DNA from: Riptortus pedestris
Lineage: Eukaryota > Arthropoda > Insecta > Hemiptera > Alydidae
DNA length: 64,000 nucleotides
Direction: 5' to 3'
Assembly: GCA_019009955.1 (NCBI GenBank)
Contig: CM032232.1
Span: 51,533,501-51,597,500 of the forward strand
Shown here: positions 1 through 26,959 of the stretch, piece by piece
How positions within the stretch are numbered: position 1 is the first letter of the stretch
How the letters are laid out: each line of letters opens with the position of its first letter
The notes under the pieces: model-generated
Seen by the model: the letters and a program-made list of their open reading frames with translations, nothing else
Database searches by the model: none
What the model was told of the DNA's origin: nothing
Program-made: the position numbers and the translations under genes

Positions 1-1069
1 TATCACTTATGATAAAACTAATAATTGAATAGTTGACAATTATTGTTTCTCTTTTAATAAGTTTTCTTTTTTTGCTATTTCCATTTTATGCCACAAGAGC
101 TGATCAAAATGAAAAATCTAAAGGTTGTCGTCCTATTCTGAATCTCCATGACCCAAAAAATAGGCTGCATACAAATAAGCTATTATGAGAGACTAAATAG
201 CCTTTCTAGTCCCTCTCTCTTTAATTCCTCGAGAATCATTCCATATTCTCAAATCTTAACTGCATTCTAAACAAAAAAAGAATAAACATAAGTAAAATTT
301 TATTTGTAAGAAAACATAAAATAAACTTAGCTGGTGCAGAAAGCTTTCCATGATAGGCCAGGATCAGTCACACAATGAATTTGGTGAGGTGATGTGAGGT
401 TTATAGATGTCCTTCCTTATTAGTCATACTTAAGAAATAAATGTTCGCACTTATTGGTTATCGGGAGGCCACCCATTTAAAGATGATTATTAAATCATAG
501 TTAAAAGAAAATCACTTTATTGTTTAAAATAGCATTTCTAAAATTGATAAATGACAAAATGGTTAATGGGGGACCACTCATTATTTACAGATAAAATATT
601 TACTGGTTCAAAACCGCTTATCACTATTATATGGTTATGGTGGTTCATTCTTGACTAGGTTATCTCAGTCATTCTGTTTCATTTGTTATCAGATAATAAG
701 CAATCGTTTATATTACCACTTGGTGATCGTGTATTATTAAACCACTTGGACAGTTGCCTTTTAGCAGAGTTCATGTGGCAGACGACAGCCGGGGGTGACC
801 ACTTTATGCAGCTACTCCGAGCCATCATCCAGTTTTGGGATAACTCTAATTTATAATTACATTTTGTTTTTCAAATAATTCTAGAAGTGTTGTTTTAAAT
901 AATAAAGTGTTTTTTTTTCTTTTAATATGATTTAATAATCGTCTTTAAGTGGTTGGCTTCCTGATAACTGATAAGTATCTAAATTTTGCAACTTCATTCA
1001 TTTGACTCCCTTATTCTAAGTTCCTCTAGGTATGGAATTGGCTAAAAATTCATACTATATTTTACTATA
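1..1069. other. AT-rich non-coding stretch, no gene seen
   Basis: I see no open frame with coding character and no recognisable repeat boundary. A slightly more GC-rich patch near 770-830 may be an old repeat, but I cannot assign it. Confidence 0.4.
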
Positions 1070-1293
1070 CATCGGGCCGAACATTTTATAGAACCAATCT
1101 TGTTAGACTATTATTGTTCTACACATTAAATGACTTTCATGCTTTCTTGTTTTCAGCCTTCAGTAAACCCCCACTTTTATTCATTGGATTTTTACTTAGA
1201 AATATAAATTATATATGTTGAGAAGAGATCAGTAGTGTTTCATACGAACTTGTGAGAAATCTGCTTAGTTTACGTAGCCCCTGTGTTACGGAC
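1070..1293 (-). mobile_element. Fragment of the HINE-like repeat family
   Basis: This segment carries the family's internal phrase ATAGAACCAATCTTG near its left edge, the phrase CAGTAAACCCCCACTT near 1165, and the family 5' terminus in reverse (AAATCTGCTTAGTTTACGTA, then CCCCTGTG, near 1258-1290). The order matches the minus-strand copies at 38845-39469 and 6250-7015. The 3' hairpin end is missing. The terminal motif is well conserved, so I am confident of family membership but not of the left boundary. Confidence 0.6.
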
Positions 1294-2029
1294 ATTCTTA
1301 TTTTGAATTTCATACGTTTATTAATAAAAATAATTATATTTGAAACTTACGAAATGTAGACTGTACTTATATTTAATCTGTTATTTCTCCAAAATTAGAA
1401 TATTAATACAACCCTATTTTAATATCTTTATAGGTTTATATTGCATTAATATGTCATTTTTTTACAATAACAAATATTTTTTGTACTTAATATTTATTAT
1501 TTTATAATTTATTTAATAAAATTGTCTTTAATTTCTATAATTCTTTAATTTACTTTTTTTTAATTTTTTATACTTTTTACTGAATGTAACACTTAGTTCC
1601 TGCACATTAGTTTTACTTAAGTTCCAATACATTTATTAATTAGTATAGCTTTCTAGAGTTATAATTCTTGAAATTCTAGGAATCTTAATTCCATTGACCA
1701 AAGCCCTCTACTGTCCAATGCTTACAGACTTAGGTATACTAATATTCCTGGTGGTAGTTCAGGTAATTTTTCACCAAGATTTTTCATGGATTGATATTAT
1801 AATATAATAGAAGGACAATTTTTGGCCTATCATCCCAAGGCTAGCCCAAGGCCTGCTATATTATTTAAATGGGAGATCATGTAGTCAGTTTGGCACGTCC
1901 ATGGCCAATTTGTGGTGGCACTAAAGACCAAAGATTCCTACTTCTTAATTCTACTAGCAACTTAATTTCCTCACTATGCTGAGTGAATGGATAGAAGTCC
2001 ACTCAGCTCTAAATTAAGAGTTTGATCCT
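1294..2029. other. AT-rich non-coding stretch; right part may be SINE body
   Basis: No coding frame is visible. The segment from about 1800 to 2030 directly follows, in minus-strand direction, the tRNA-like head at 2030-2105, so it is probably the body of that SINE. I saw no second copy to confirm it. Confidence 0.35.
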
Positions 2030-2105
2030 GGAATATGAGCTTGAAACCTCTAGTATAAATTCCAGTATTACCAAGTTTTACCACTGAACCACTACCACCC
2101 CCTAT
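2030..2105 (-). repeat. tRNA-derived SINE head (minus strand)
   Basis: Read on the minus strand, TGGTTCAGTGGTAAAACTTGG resembles an A box, followed about 30 nt later by GGTTTCAAGC, close to the B-box consensus GTTCRANNC. Spacing and order match an RNA polymerase III internal promoter. The cloverleaf is imperfect, so I read this as a SINE head or tRNA pseudogene, not a working tRNA. Confidence 0.45.
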
Positions 2106-3619
2106 GTAATAGAACTATCAATCCTAAATTCAAACCTAAGAATAATATAGGCAAAATTCCTATTATGAATTTAAAGGCTTATTAAATTTTATACCGGCCC
2201 TTACTAAGCTTCGTTTGATGCTAAGTTGAAAGCAGTCTACATGGACAAAGGCACCTAAGAATTCATGAGCCTATCTGGAGATATGTGTCGGAAAGCAATC
2301 ATAGGTGGTGCAGATCACTACCATTCTCTTGTCCAGCATTTGTCTAATAGAGAAGAGGTGGTCTATGGAATCTTTTTCATCAAAATCCACCCTGGCACAC
2401 TCCCAATATTTTCATACCCTTATTATCCTTTGACAAATGGCCACTAAAAAGATCTTATAGGCAGTGACAAGAAAGAAGAACTGTTATACCTCTATTATTT
2501 TTGCATTCAAATTTGTTTCCTTTTTTTTATATATACATTAATAATCACTTTCCCCATTCATTTTTTTTCTTTTACCCATTTACCATTTCCCCTAAATTAA
2601 ATTGTTAATAATCAAAGGAAGCCTCCTTAAACTACTTTTAAAATTAAAATGTACATTTTTTTTGTTTAATCAGTGGGTCGTGTAATGCTTATTGTAGAGT
2701 GTACTTGGTAGTAATGACCACCAATAACATGTTATTAACAAGAACTATTCAATCAATATCTATTTTCAATTTTAATAGAGCATAAATTTCCCCCTCTACT
2801 CAGGTACACTTCTACAATACTAACATATTAATGTTATAATGCTAATGAAATAGATTTAAGACAATAATTTTCATTAATGAGTACATTAAAAGTTGTAATT
2901 AACTTTGAAAAAGTTAATTTATCTTCTAAACAAAAAAACCTAATAGATGAATAAAATAAAAAAATGTTATTTATTTGTTTAATAAATTTGTTAAGAGTTT
3001 TAAAATTATTTTTATTATACCTTTATTCTTCTAATATTCCTGTTAAAAAATAAGATTGTTTTAAGGCATGATTTGAATTTCATGATATTTTTATAAAATG
3101 TCTGGAGCTTAATGAAATTAAAGCAAGTAGATATGTAGTACCTACATTTAAATGCCACTTTGTATCTACTTCTTGAAAAACAATGTGTGTGTTTGTATTT
3201 TGTACTAGCTCCTGCTGGTGATTGTTTGAAGTTAAAATAGTTTTTATCTAAAATTGAATTATGATTAGAGGAATATCAACAATTTATTTGAAATAAAAAT
3301 CAATTGTTCGAGAGTTTACTCCAATTCTCTCAAAAATGTTTTTAATAGACCACCTGATGCTAATTTATTTCTTATCACAAACCCAAAATCAAGCCAACTC
3401 TGTCTCGTTGGGAGTATGAGACAATGACCAGAAGTAAAAATGTTCTTTCGTCAAAACTCCTTTTTTTTCTTATTAAATGCTATCCTTATATCTAAAACAT
3501 AATTATGTTTGAGTGTATCTTACATCCTAATTAATTAATTAGAATACCTATTGTTTCATTTTATAGTGTATTTGATTATTATGTTTAATAAGTAATTAAA
3601 ACAATTATTTGTTTGTTTG
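2106..3619. other. AT-rich non-coding stretch, no gene seen
   Basis: The only frame of note (2265-2447, plus, 60 codons) has no recognisable domain and no flanking splice signals that would make it an exon. The segment 2200-2460 is somewhat more balanced in base composition and could be an old transposon piece. Confidence 0.4.
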
Positions 3620-3838
3620 TTTATGAGTTAAAGTGTTGCCTTTAATTTCACATGGTACCCCTAGAGTGGCGAGTTCAATTCCCACGGGCCAATGGAGTTT
3701 ATTTAGTGACGGAATTCATTAAATAAAATCCTTAGTCCCACCCTTGCTAGAAAAGGGTGGTAACCTGTAGATTACCCATCCCAATTAGCCTTAGTTGCAA
3801 AAAGTGGACGTTAATAAATAATAATAATAAGAAGAAGA
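3620..3838 (+). mobile_element. Full-length-looking tRNA-derived SINE (SINE family 1)
   Basis: The head contains GAGTTCAATTCCC near 3672, an exact match to the B-box core GTTCRANNC, preceded by an A-box-like GAGTTAAAGTGTTGCC. The body (AGTGACGGAATTC... AGGGTGGTAACCTGTAG... AAAAGTGGACGTTAATAAAT) recurs at 5681-5800, in diverged form at 42485-42605, and on the minus strand at 61100-61220. It ends in a TAA-rich tail (AATAATAATAATAAG), as many insect SINEs do. Confidence 0.7.
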
Positions 3839-4601
3839 ACAATTATTTGGCAACTGCTGTGTATTAGATTAGTTACGAATGGCATTGCTTGAGACATCAA
3901 ATATTTTTGAACATTAAGCTTATCACTTCCTTTCAAATTACAAACCCACAACATGAAATTTGTTGTATTTTTAATGAAATAATATTATTTGTTCACAAAA
4001 GTTAAAATTTGGGACATTATAAAAAAATTATCTCCAAAAAAAAATTTTGAGAAGAGAAACGTATTTTATCTCTTTAGGTCCTATGCACCCTCTTAAAAAA
4101 TGTGTCCTATAATTATAATATAGTTTTAGTAATAAAAAATCAATTAAAAAGTCTTCTTCTACTTAACTCAATAAAATTGTTGTAACTTGTTCTAAAGGAG
4201 TTTTTTTAGAATGGAACCAAAGGCAAAATTTATGAAAAAAAGAATTACAACTAAAAAAAAAAAAAAAAAAGAACCAGTAGAATTTGACATGGATTTGAAA
4301 AAAAAAAAAACATTAAATGATTATTTCTTACAAGTATATTTTTTACATCCATTGCAAAATGGATTCTTTGCTAGCTATGATCGATGTAGCTGTGCATAAT
4401 TATGTAGTTGGTGTTTCAAAGGAAAAGACTATGATTCCTTTTTCTTTTAATTTTAACAGGTTTAGATTTCACTGAACTTTTTGACAATTAATCTTTGCAT
4501 TAGTTTTATCATTTAGGGAATCCTTCACTCTAATTTAAAATTTGAATAAAGGTAACAGATGTTCCCTTTGTAAATGATGATACAAGTTATCCTCATGATA
4601 C
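3839..4601. other. AT-rich non-coding stretch, no gene seen
   Basis: An open frame at 4211-4399 is driven by adenine runs that read as poly-lysine; I do not regard it as coding. Nothing else stands out. Confidence 0.4.
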
Positions 4602-5680
4602 TTAATAAAAGATGAAATATATATATATAACTTTCTGGCAACCAAATGGTTGTAATAAAGTTGTTCTTTGTATCAACATAACTCTTCTTTGTTCAACCCT
4701 GAACAAGGCCAATTCTCTTGGAGCAATGATCATTGTGTCAGATGGAAGAGAGAGGATTTCTTTGATAGAGCTTCTGATGACTTTGTCTATTTTCACCAGA
4801 AACTATTGCTTTTGATCTTAAGAGGGGCATATCACAGGGGATAAATTATACTGGGCCTTATAAACTGGCTTATAATGTTCAGCTTTTGATCTACCTTCGT
4901 TAACAACAAAATAAGTTTAATTTGTTAACAAGTGTCTCGATTACATTTGACTCATCAAGTCTATTTCTTCTTCGAAATTATTATTTTATGTTTTCCTTTT
5001 GACCGATGGAATCAATTTTAATGCCATCAATTGTTGGAATAATATATATTTTTAGGATGCCCTTTCCATCTTGATGGTCTTACACTTGCTATTGTTTGTT
5101 TCCAACCCAATTCTGTGAAGGAAATCTAGTGCAAGGCCCAATAAATGTTCAGCAGATTCTTTGTTCTTTGCTATATCATCTGCTAAACCACAAACTGTAA
5201 GATTCTGTAAGCCATTTACCAGTGAGTCCCAGTAAGCAGTTGCAGTTTCATTTCCAGTTCTTGGGGAACAAAATCTATTGCAGCCTTAAAGACCACTGGC
5301 GATAGTGGCTCACCCTGGGCCACCCCTTTCTTTACATGGATGGTTATTTTTTTCTGCTTTGAAGGGTCTACCATGCTTAATTCGTCCCCTTCTAGTAGCT
5401 GAAGGATCAAATCTAAAATTTGTGAAATGAGGTGTGTGGACAAACATTTCTTGGGCTAAAGTGCAGTTTAGTCCCCCCTGCGCCGCCATCTTGTTTCGTT
5501 ATAATCCCCGCCCTCGCTTAAAACCACCGATGGCCTATTTTGAAAATGTTAAAAGTGTTAAAAAAGATAGTTAGAAAAACAAAATGGCCGCCGTCGTCAT
5601 CGTGCGCTCCAAGGGGGGACTAAAATACACTTTCACCCATTTCTTGATATGCTCATGCCCAATGTTATCGAAAGCGGAAG
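4602..5680 (-). pseudogene. Decayed non-LTR retrotransposon, RLE (R2-like) type
   Basis: Translated from the minus strand, right to left, the order fits a LINE reverse transcriptase. AFDNIGHEHIKKC (motif A region, near 5645-5680) comes first. GVAQGEPLSPVVFKAAID follows, near 5275-5330. LADDI, the Asp-Asp catalytic motif C, is near 5185. SKCKTIKMERAS and later IKEILSLPSDT come after it. The last motif resembles the post-RT region of R2/restriction-endonuclease-type LINEs. Frames change and stops interrupt it repeatedly, and the N-terminal part is absent, so it is dead and truncated. A MITE has inserted at 5454-5637, splitting the RT between the codons for GHEHIKKC and LSTHLISQ. Assignment to a LINE is firm; the R2-like clade is an inference from a short motif. 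Confidence 0.75.
5454..5637. mobile_element. 184-bp MITE with 9-bp target-site duplication, MULE-like
   Basis: The insertion is flanked by the direct repeat CATTTCTTG at 5445-5453 and 5638-5646. Its ends are inverted repeats: GGCTAAAGTGCAGTTTAGTC on the left, and on the right, in reverse complement, GGTGAAAGTGTATTTTAGTC, both continuing into a C run. Inner parts (GCCGCCATCTTG against AAAATGGCCGCC) extend the palindrome. Removing one duplication and the element restores the reading frame of the host LINE, so the boundary is exact. A 9-bp duplication is typical of Mutator-like elements, but no transposase is present to prove the superfamily. Confidence 0.8.
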
Positions 5681-5800
5681 TGACGGAATTCATTAAATAA
5701 AATCCTTAGTCCTACCCTGGCTAGAAGAGGGTGGTAACCTGTAGATAACCCGTCCCAATTAGCCTAGTTCCAAAAAGTGGACGTTAATAAATAATTTAAT
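5681..5800 (+). mobile_element. SINE family 1, 5'-truncated copy
   Basis: AGTGACGGAATTCATTAAAT through GTGGACGTTAATAAATAA matches the body and tail of the copy at 3620-3838 closely. The tRNA-like head is missing and the copy abuts the truncated LINE at about 5680. Confidence 0.75.
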
Positions 5801-5834
5801 TTAACTTTTTGCTACCATCTGTCACTATGTGTAT

Positions 5835-5845
5835 GTATATATATA

Positions 5846-5899
<54 letters not shown>
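5835..5899. repeat. (TA)n microsatellite
   Basis: About 65 bp of nearly pure TA. It produces spurious Tyr-Ile repeat frames. Confidence 0.95.
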
Positions 5900-5900
<1 letters not shown>

Positions 5901-6249
5901 TGCAACGGAATAGGGCATAATAAATGGCAAATATACTAAATGTTTTTAAAAGTCGCGGCAAATGTCTATCTGAAGGAGCCGCCGTCAAGCGCACTTCACG
6001 TACAGCATGGCAAATTTATCTTTATGAAATATAAACTGGTAGATTTGAAAAAGACAAAACTCAGTCACGCAGGAGCTAGATAAATATGCGTCCAGATAAC
6101 ACTATCTTGAATATTATGTGAATAAATACAAACTCAACAAAATTCAAATAGGCAAAATACGGATATGAGAAAACCTCAAATATTTAAGGAATATTTTCCA
6201 TACTATAATAAAGTACATCAAGATGTACATGAAGGAATATATACGAGTA

Positions 6250-7200
6250 TATTAGTCTAACGACCCCTAAACAGAGATCTTGCCAATCCCCTCTGATGTG
6301 GGGCTTAAACTACCTAAATATCTTCGTCATTCGGATCGAAAAAGTCTATAGAAACAATGCTCTTTGCAAATTTAATTTCCTATAAATTTCGTTGTACACA
6401 TATTTTCTCTGTCATGAATATTAACCCATACATTTGGATTTTTTAGTTTTCAGCCTGAGTAAAGCCCCACTCCTACTCATGTCATATTAACAATAAGCTG
6501 TTATATCATGAACCAGTTTATTCTCAGCGACGTGCAAATTTTTTGCGTGTGATGTCATCAATTAATATTGTACGTTCTTGTTTCGATGATGTTTACTTGA
6601 TCTATATCGTACTCGATATTTAACGCTGTCAGTCATCACTAAAGATTATATTTGATATTGGCTGAAGTCGAACCTGGAATAGGGGGAGTGGTTTACAGGG
6701 GAGGGGTGGCCCGAAAATTCAAAATACTCTCGTTATTATGAGCCGGATCGTAAAATGTTATAGCACCAATATTGTTAAAATAATGATGCTCTACAATTGT
6801 TGAGCCATTTATTTTTTTCGTAACTGAAGTATTCAGCGAGTTATTCGTACTGTTTTGTTGTTTCCTTCAGTGACTCCCCCTCCCCGTGAGTCCACCGCTC
6901 CCTTCAACTCATCTGTTTTCTGCATAGAAATAGGGAATATGATACGAGATGAAAAGGCTGTAATGCCATCACGTGGGGAAATCTGCTTAGTTTACGCAGC
7001 CCCTGTGTGACGGACTTTGTTATATGGCCAATCTTGTTGAAAATTTAATTCTATACGATTGTTGTTCTATATAGTTTTGTCTTGACTCGAGTATCAAACG
7101 AGTTATTCGAATGTTTTCAGCCAATAAACTCCCGCTTTATTTGTTCGGATTTAAAAAAAAATTAAAACCAGGCAACAGGTTTTTTGGAAATACATATAGA
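6250..7200 (-). mobile_element. Long, old member(s) of the HINE-like family
   Basis: The phrase TATAGAA.CAAT and the Tyr-like motif GAATATTAACC... appear twice in the block (near 6350-6430 and 6740-6800), each followed by a CAGT/GAGTAA..CCCC phrase, so the older form seems to contain two diverged half-units. The right side ends with GGAAATCTGCTTAGTTTACG, GCAGCCCC and TGTGACGGAC near 7014, the family 5' terminus in reverse. A further partial half-unit follows at about 7020-7200. No coding content is visible. Confidence 0.55.
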
Positions 7201-8236
7201 GTACGTAAAATGGTCGGAGTAGTTTTAGATGTAATCAAGATGTTTTTCTTATTCCAGTAATGAAATATCAGAGTTCCTGATAAACCTGTAAACACATGGT
7301 CATCAACCTTTGAGTGAACAGTCGTGTATCACGGATGCGACGAGTTCAATAAAACTAATTTTTATCGGCAATTATAATTACGAGGGTATTTCCATAAGCC
7401 GTTACATAAATGGATCATTTATATATCACGAGGCGCAGGGATTATAAGTACTCCCTACTTTAAGATATATGTGTGAACTTCCATTGAGTATGGTCTTCAA
7501 CAGGTCTAGCTGAAGACAAATGGCGTGATTAGATTCTGAAGAAGTTCATCGTTAGTTACATTTCGTAATCAATGAACCTATATTTGTTATTCATTTATTC
7601 AATTCCTTAACAGCACACAATGCTTAGGGCTTCCAAAATTCCTGTTTGGTGTTCCCAGATTATAAATAGCATTAAACTGAAATCCAATCAGTCTTTATTT
7701 ATTTTAGCCGACCATAGAAAACGTAAGAATCTGCGAGATTGTCTAAATAGATTTACAAGTCCTAGATATTTTTTTATTTATATTAATGTTCACTTTCCGC
7801 TATTATCACTGAATGGGTAAGGTTGTTTACAGGTTACAGCAATTCCTAGCTATTGCGGCTAAAGATTTAGCTTATTGAGTCATTTGAGTTATCCTAAGTT
7901 ATTTAAGACCCAATGCCGTAACACACATGGCTAATGCCATTACAAAAAGTACTATATCCTTGTTGTGTGGATGAAATATTCACATCTATTTTATACTTCA
8001 CTTATCGCCTTTTTATAGTTTTAGTAGATATTTTCACAATATACTTTGGTAGTCAAGACCATTTCAATTTGTATAAAAAGCACAATCTTTTTATAAACAA
8101 CTTTTAGACTACTCCGCTGTAAGAGTTGAAATATTTCAACCATCATGACACAATGCTGTACTAATTTATTATCACATTTCTTGTTTTACTCTGATTGAGA
8201 GCATTTTCTGGCATTATTTAAAAGAAAATTACATAC
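7201..8236. other. Non-coding; probable intron of the minus-strand gene at 8237-8428
   Basis: No coding exon or repeat is recognised on either strand. If the minus-strand exon at 8237-8428 is real, this is the beginning of its first intron. Confidence 0.35.
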
Positions 8237-8428
8237 CAATGTAACAAGCATATCCTTATGTTTAGCAACCCGGAATGTTTTTATATTTAGGCGGGAGTAG
8301 CTGTATGAGTCATCCACATCACTCCACTCCACTGATAGTGAGGCACGTAAGAGTTTAGTGACATGGAACTCTTTCATTATTTGAATTGAAGGAGTTTCTT
8401 TAAAGAAAAGTTTGTATAGCAATTCCAT
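8237..8428 (-). CDS. First coding exon of an unrecognised gene (partial)
   Basis: The start codon at 8428 is immediately preceded by an in-frame TAA and has the context TAAATGG. The frame runs 64 codons to a canonical donor GTATGT (8236-8231 on the minus strand), ending in phase 0. The peptide begins MELLYKLFFKETPS and ends HKDMLVTL, with a mixed composition (several Asp, Ser, Tyr, Trp) that looks coding and not like translated AT-rich DNA. I do not recognise the family, and I could not find a convincing second exon before the left edge. It is head-to-head with PERK, 264 bp between start codons. It could be a chance frame, but the combination of upstream stop, start and donor argues otherwise. 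Confidence 0.5.
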
Positions 8429-8692
8429 TTACTAAACTTCTTTCATGAAGATTGGCTTGTAATAAACTATAGTTTGAGCCAAATATTCAGTTTCTTGGGA
8501 ACTGATAGTTATCAGCTTTGTTGTCTCTGAACTTAGTGACAATCAGGTTATGATGCAACTAAGAGTAGAAAACCATGTTGAGGTTTCGGTCTGTTGTGTT
8601 TACATAGTGCATTCATAATTTGTACTACTGCATAGTTGACATTTATTTCTCTCAGTTAACATCAATGGAAATGACCAGCATATTCTAGTAAA
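8429..8692. promoter_or_regulatory. Putative bidirectional promoter / 5' leaders
   Basis: This 264-bp gap separates two divergent start codons (minus-strand gene at 8428, PERK at 8693). TTATTTCTCTCAG ending at 8655 could be an intron acceptor, in which case the PERK start lies in its second exon. I see no clear TATA box or ER-stress-element consensus. The promoter assignment rests only on geometry. Confidence 0.35.
8665..8688 (+). promoter_or_regulatory. Upstream ORF before the PERK start codon
   Basis: ATG at 8665 opens a seven-codon frame (MEMTSIF) that ends in TAG at 8686-8688, four bases before the PERK ATG at 8693. It also contains a second in-frame ATG. If this stretch is in the mature leader, ribosomes must reinitiate or leak past it to make PERK. 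That would tie PERK translation to eIF2 activity; this is inference, the ORF itself is directly visible. Confidence 0.5.
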
Positions 8693-25316
<16,624 letters not shown>

Positions 25317-26440
25317 CTTAAGAATTTTTATTCTGTTAAGGCTGTGAGCAATGCTTACTATGGTGATTTTGTTTGATAGATTACTAATGACTGTGTTTTT
25401 GTACCTTTCTTTTAGAAACTAAATAGATTATAAAATAAGTTATTCTAAGTTATCAGAATAATATCCCTTGGTGGCTTATTCATGTATTTTGAATATGCTT
25501 GACCAAAAAAACAAATGGCCAACGAGAAGATGGACCAAGTACTTTTTTTAGTCGCATTTCTAAATATGAAAGTAAAAGTATGTATTGGAATATACATGAA
25601 ATATATAGAAAAACTAATGTTACTGATGATCTTACAGACTCTTAGTATAGTGTACAATTCTTGGATAAATTTGTTATATATTTATTATATTCATTGTCAT
25701 ATTTATAATTTGTTATAATATATTTAAACATTTATTGCCGATTTAAATTAAGCTAATTTTGTTGACTAATTAACTATTATAGCAATAAATAGAAGGAAAG
25801 ACAGATTATTTCATAATAATTAAGACTGTATTTATAACTATATTTTTATGATGCATTTATAACCTTCTTTTTTTTTTTTGCTGTTCCTATGTGTTTGTTA
25901 TTAGATAAAGTAGAAATATTTACAAGAGGAACAGACTCTTCCCTCATAATTTATTATTTAATCTGAATGATTCGTTGTGAAAATCATGCAATCATAGAAT
26001 TTGGTTTTATAATCCCTTCTTACAATAAATACCATTTTTAAATGGACTAATTAACTGCCCATGATTATGCAGCATTAATCTAATGTTTTTCAACTATATT
26101 TTCGTAGTACCAAACTCCTAAAAAAATGCAGTATTATTTATATGAGAACTTTGCCTACATCTTTTAATAGTTAAAATAAAAATACAATGACGTTTTTGAA
26201 TTATAGAGAGGTTCTAGACATTGAATAAATGAAATAAAATATATTGCTATTATAAACAGTTCTACATTATAAATTTGTTATTAGGGTTTGTTAACTAATC
26301 TTTTTTTAATTGTTCAAACCAATCTCTTTGTGAAAAATAAAACTTTATATTAGTTTATATTGCTAGGTGCTGAAAAAAAAACCATAATAGCTAAATCTAT
26401 TAGGGAAAAGGAAATATATATATTTATAGGGAAATTTAAT
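25317..26440 (+). other. PERK 3' untranslated region and following AT-rich DNA
   Basis: No further coding frame follows the PERK stop. The first AATAAA-type cleavage signal is at 25794-25799, which would give a 3' UTR of about 500 nt; another is at 26034-26039. Confidence 0.5.
25794..25799 (+). terminator. Candidate PERK polyadenylation signal (AATAAA)
   Basis: First canonical AATAAA hexamer downstream of the PERK stop. In AT-rich DNA such hexamers occur by chance, so use is unproven. Confidence 0.35.
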
Positions 26441-26523
26441 TAAATGTCCCTTATTAAAAAAGTAATCTCCAAAAAATGTATGTTTAATATTTGATAATAG
26501 GCTATTTATTTATTTATTATAAA

Positions 26524-26931
26524 GAAAACCCCAATTATTCAGCATAAAATATGTACTTTAAGTCCTTAATAGAGCTTTTGTTGTTCCGGACCACATTCAT
26601 CATTTTAATTAAAATAGTATACAACTACAATACTTTCATGGAAATTATAATCCATTTGAGTGGATCTTCCCCCTTATTAGCAAATCACATTGTTAATTAT
26701 CTCAAAAAGTTATATATAAATAAAATAAAATTTGACAACATATTTCTTACTCCTCTGGGAATTGAACGTTGTGAGTTGATTGTTTAACCTTCAATTCCCA
26801 GAGGAGTGAGACATATTTGGACAAATTTGATTTAATATGAATATAGTAATAAAGGACATTCATTTTTTCTATTAAGGGACAAAGATCTAGGCTATTGGAT
26901 ATGGTGTCAACACTGAAAATTTGGGGTTTTC
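26524..26931. repeat. Long inverted repeat (foldback) with a 23-nt loop
   Basis: ACTCCTCTGGGAATTGAA at 26749-26766 is followed, after 23 nt, by its exact reverse complement at 26790-26807. Complementarity continues outwards with mismatches (AAATTTGACAA against TTGGACAAATTT; CTTAATAGA against TCTATTAAGG). It returns at GAAAACCCCAATTATTCAG (26524-26542) against CTGAAAATTTGGGGTTTTC (26913-26931). The left arm is about 100 bp longer, so one side has gained or lost DNA. It may be a foldback/MITE or a transcribed hairpin. Confidence 0.75.
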
Positions 26932-26959
26932 ATTAAAGAGTGACTTTTTCCTAATATAA

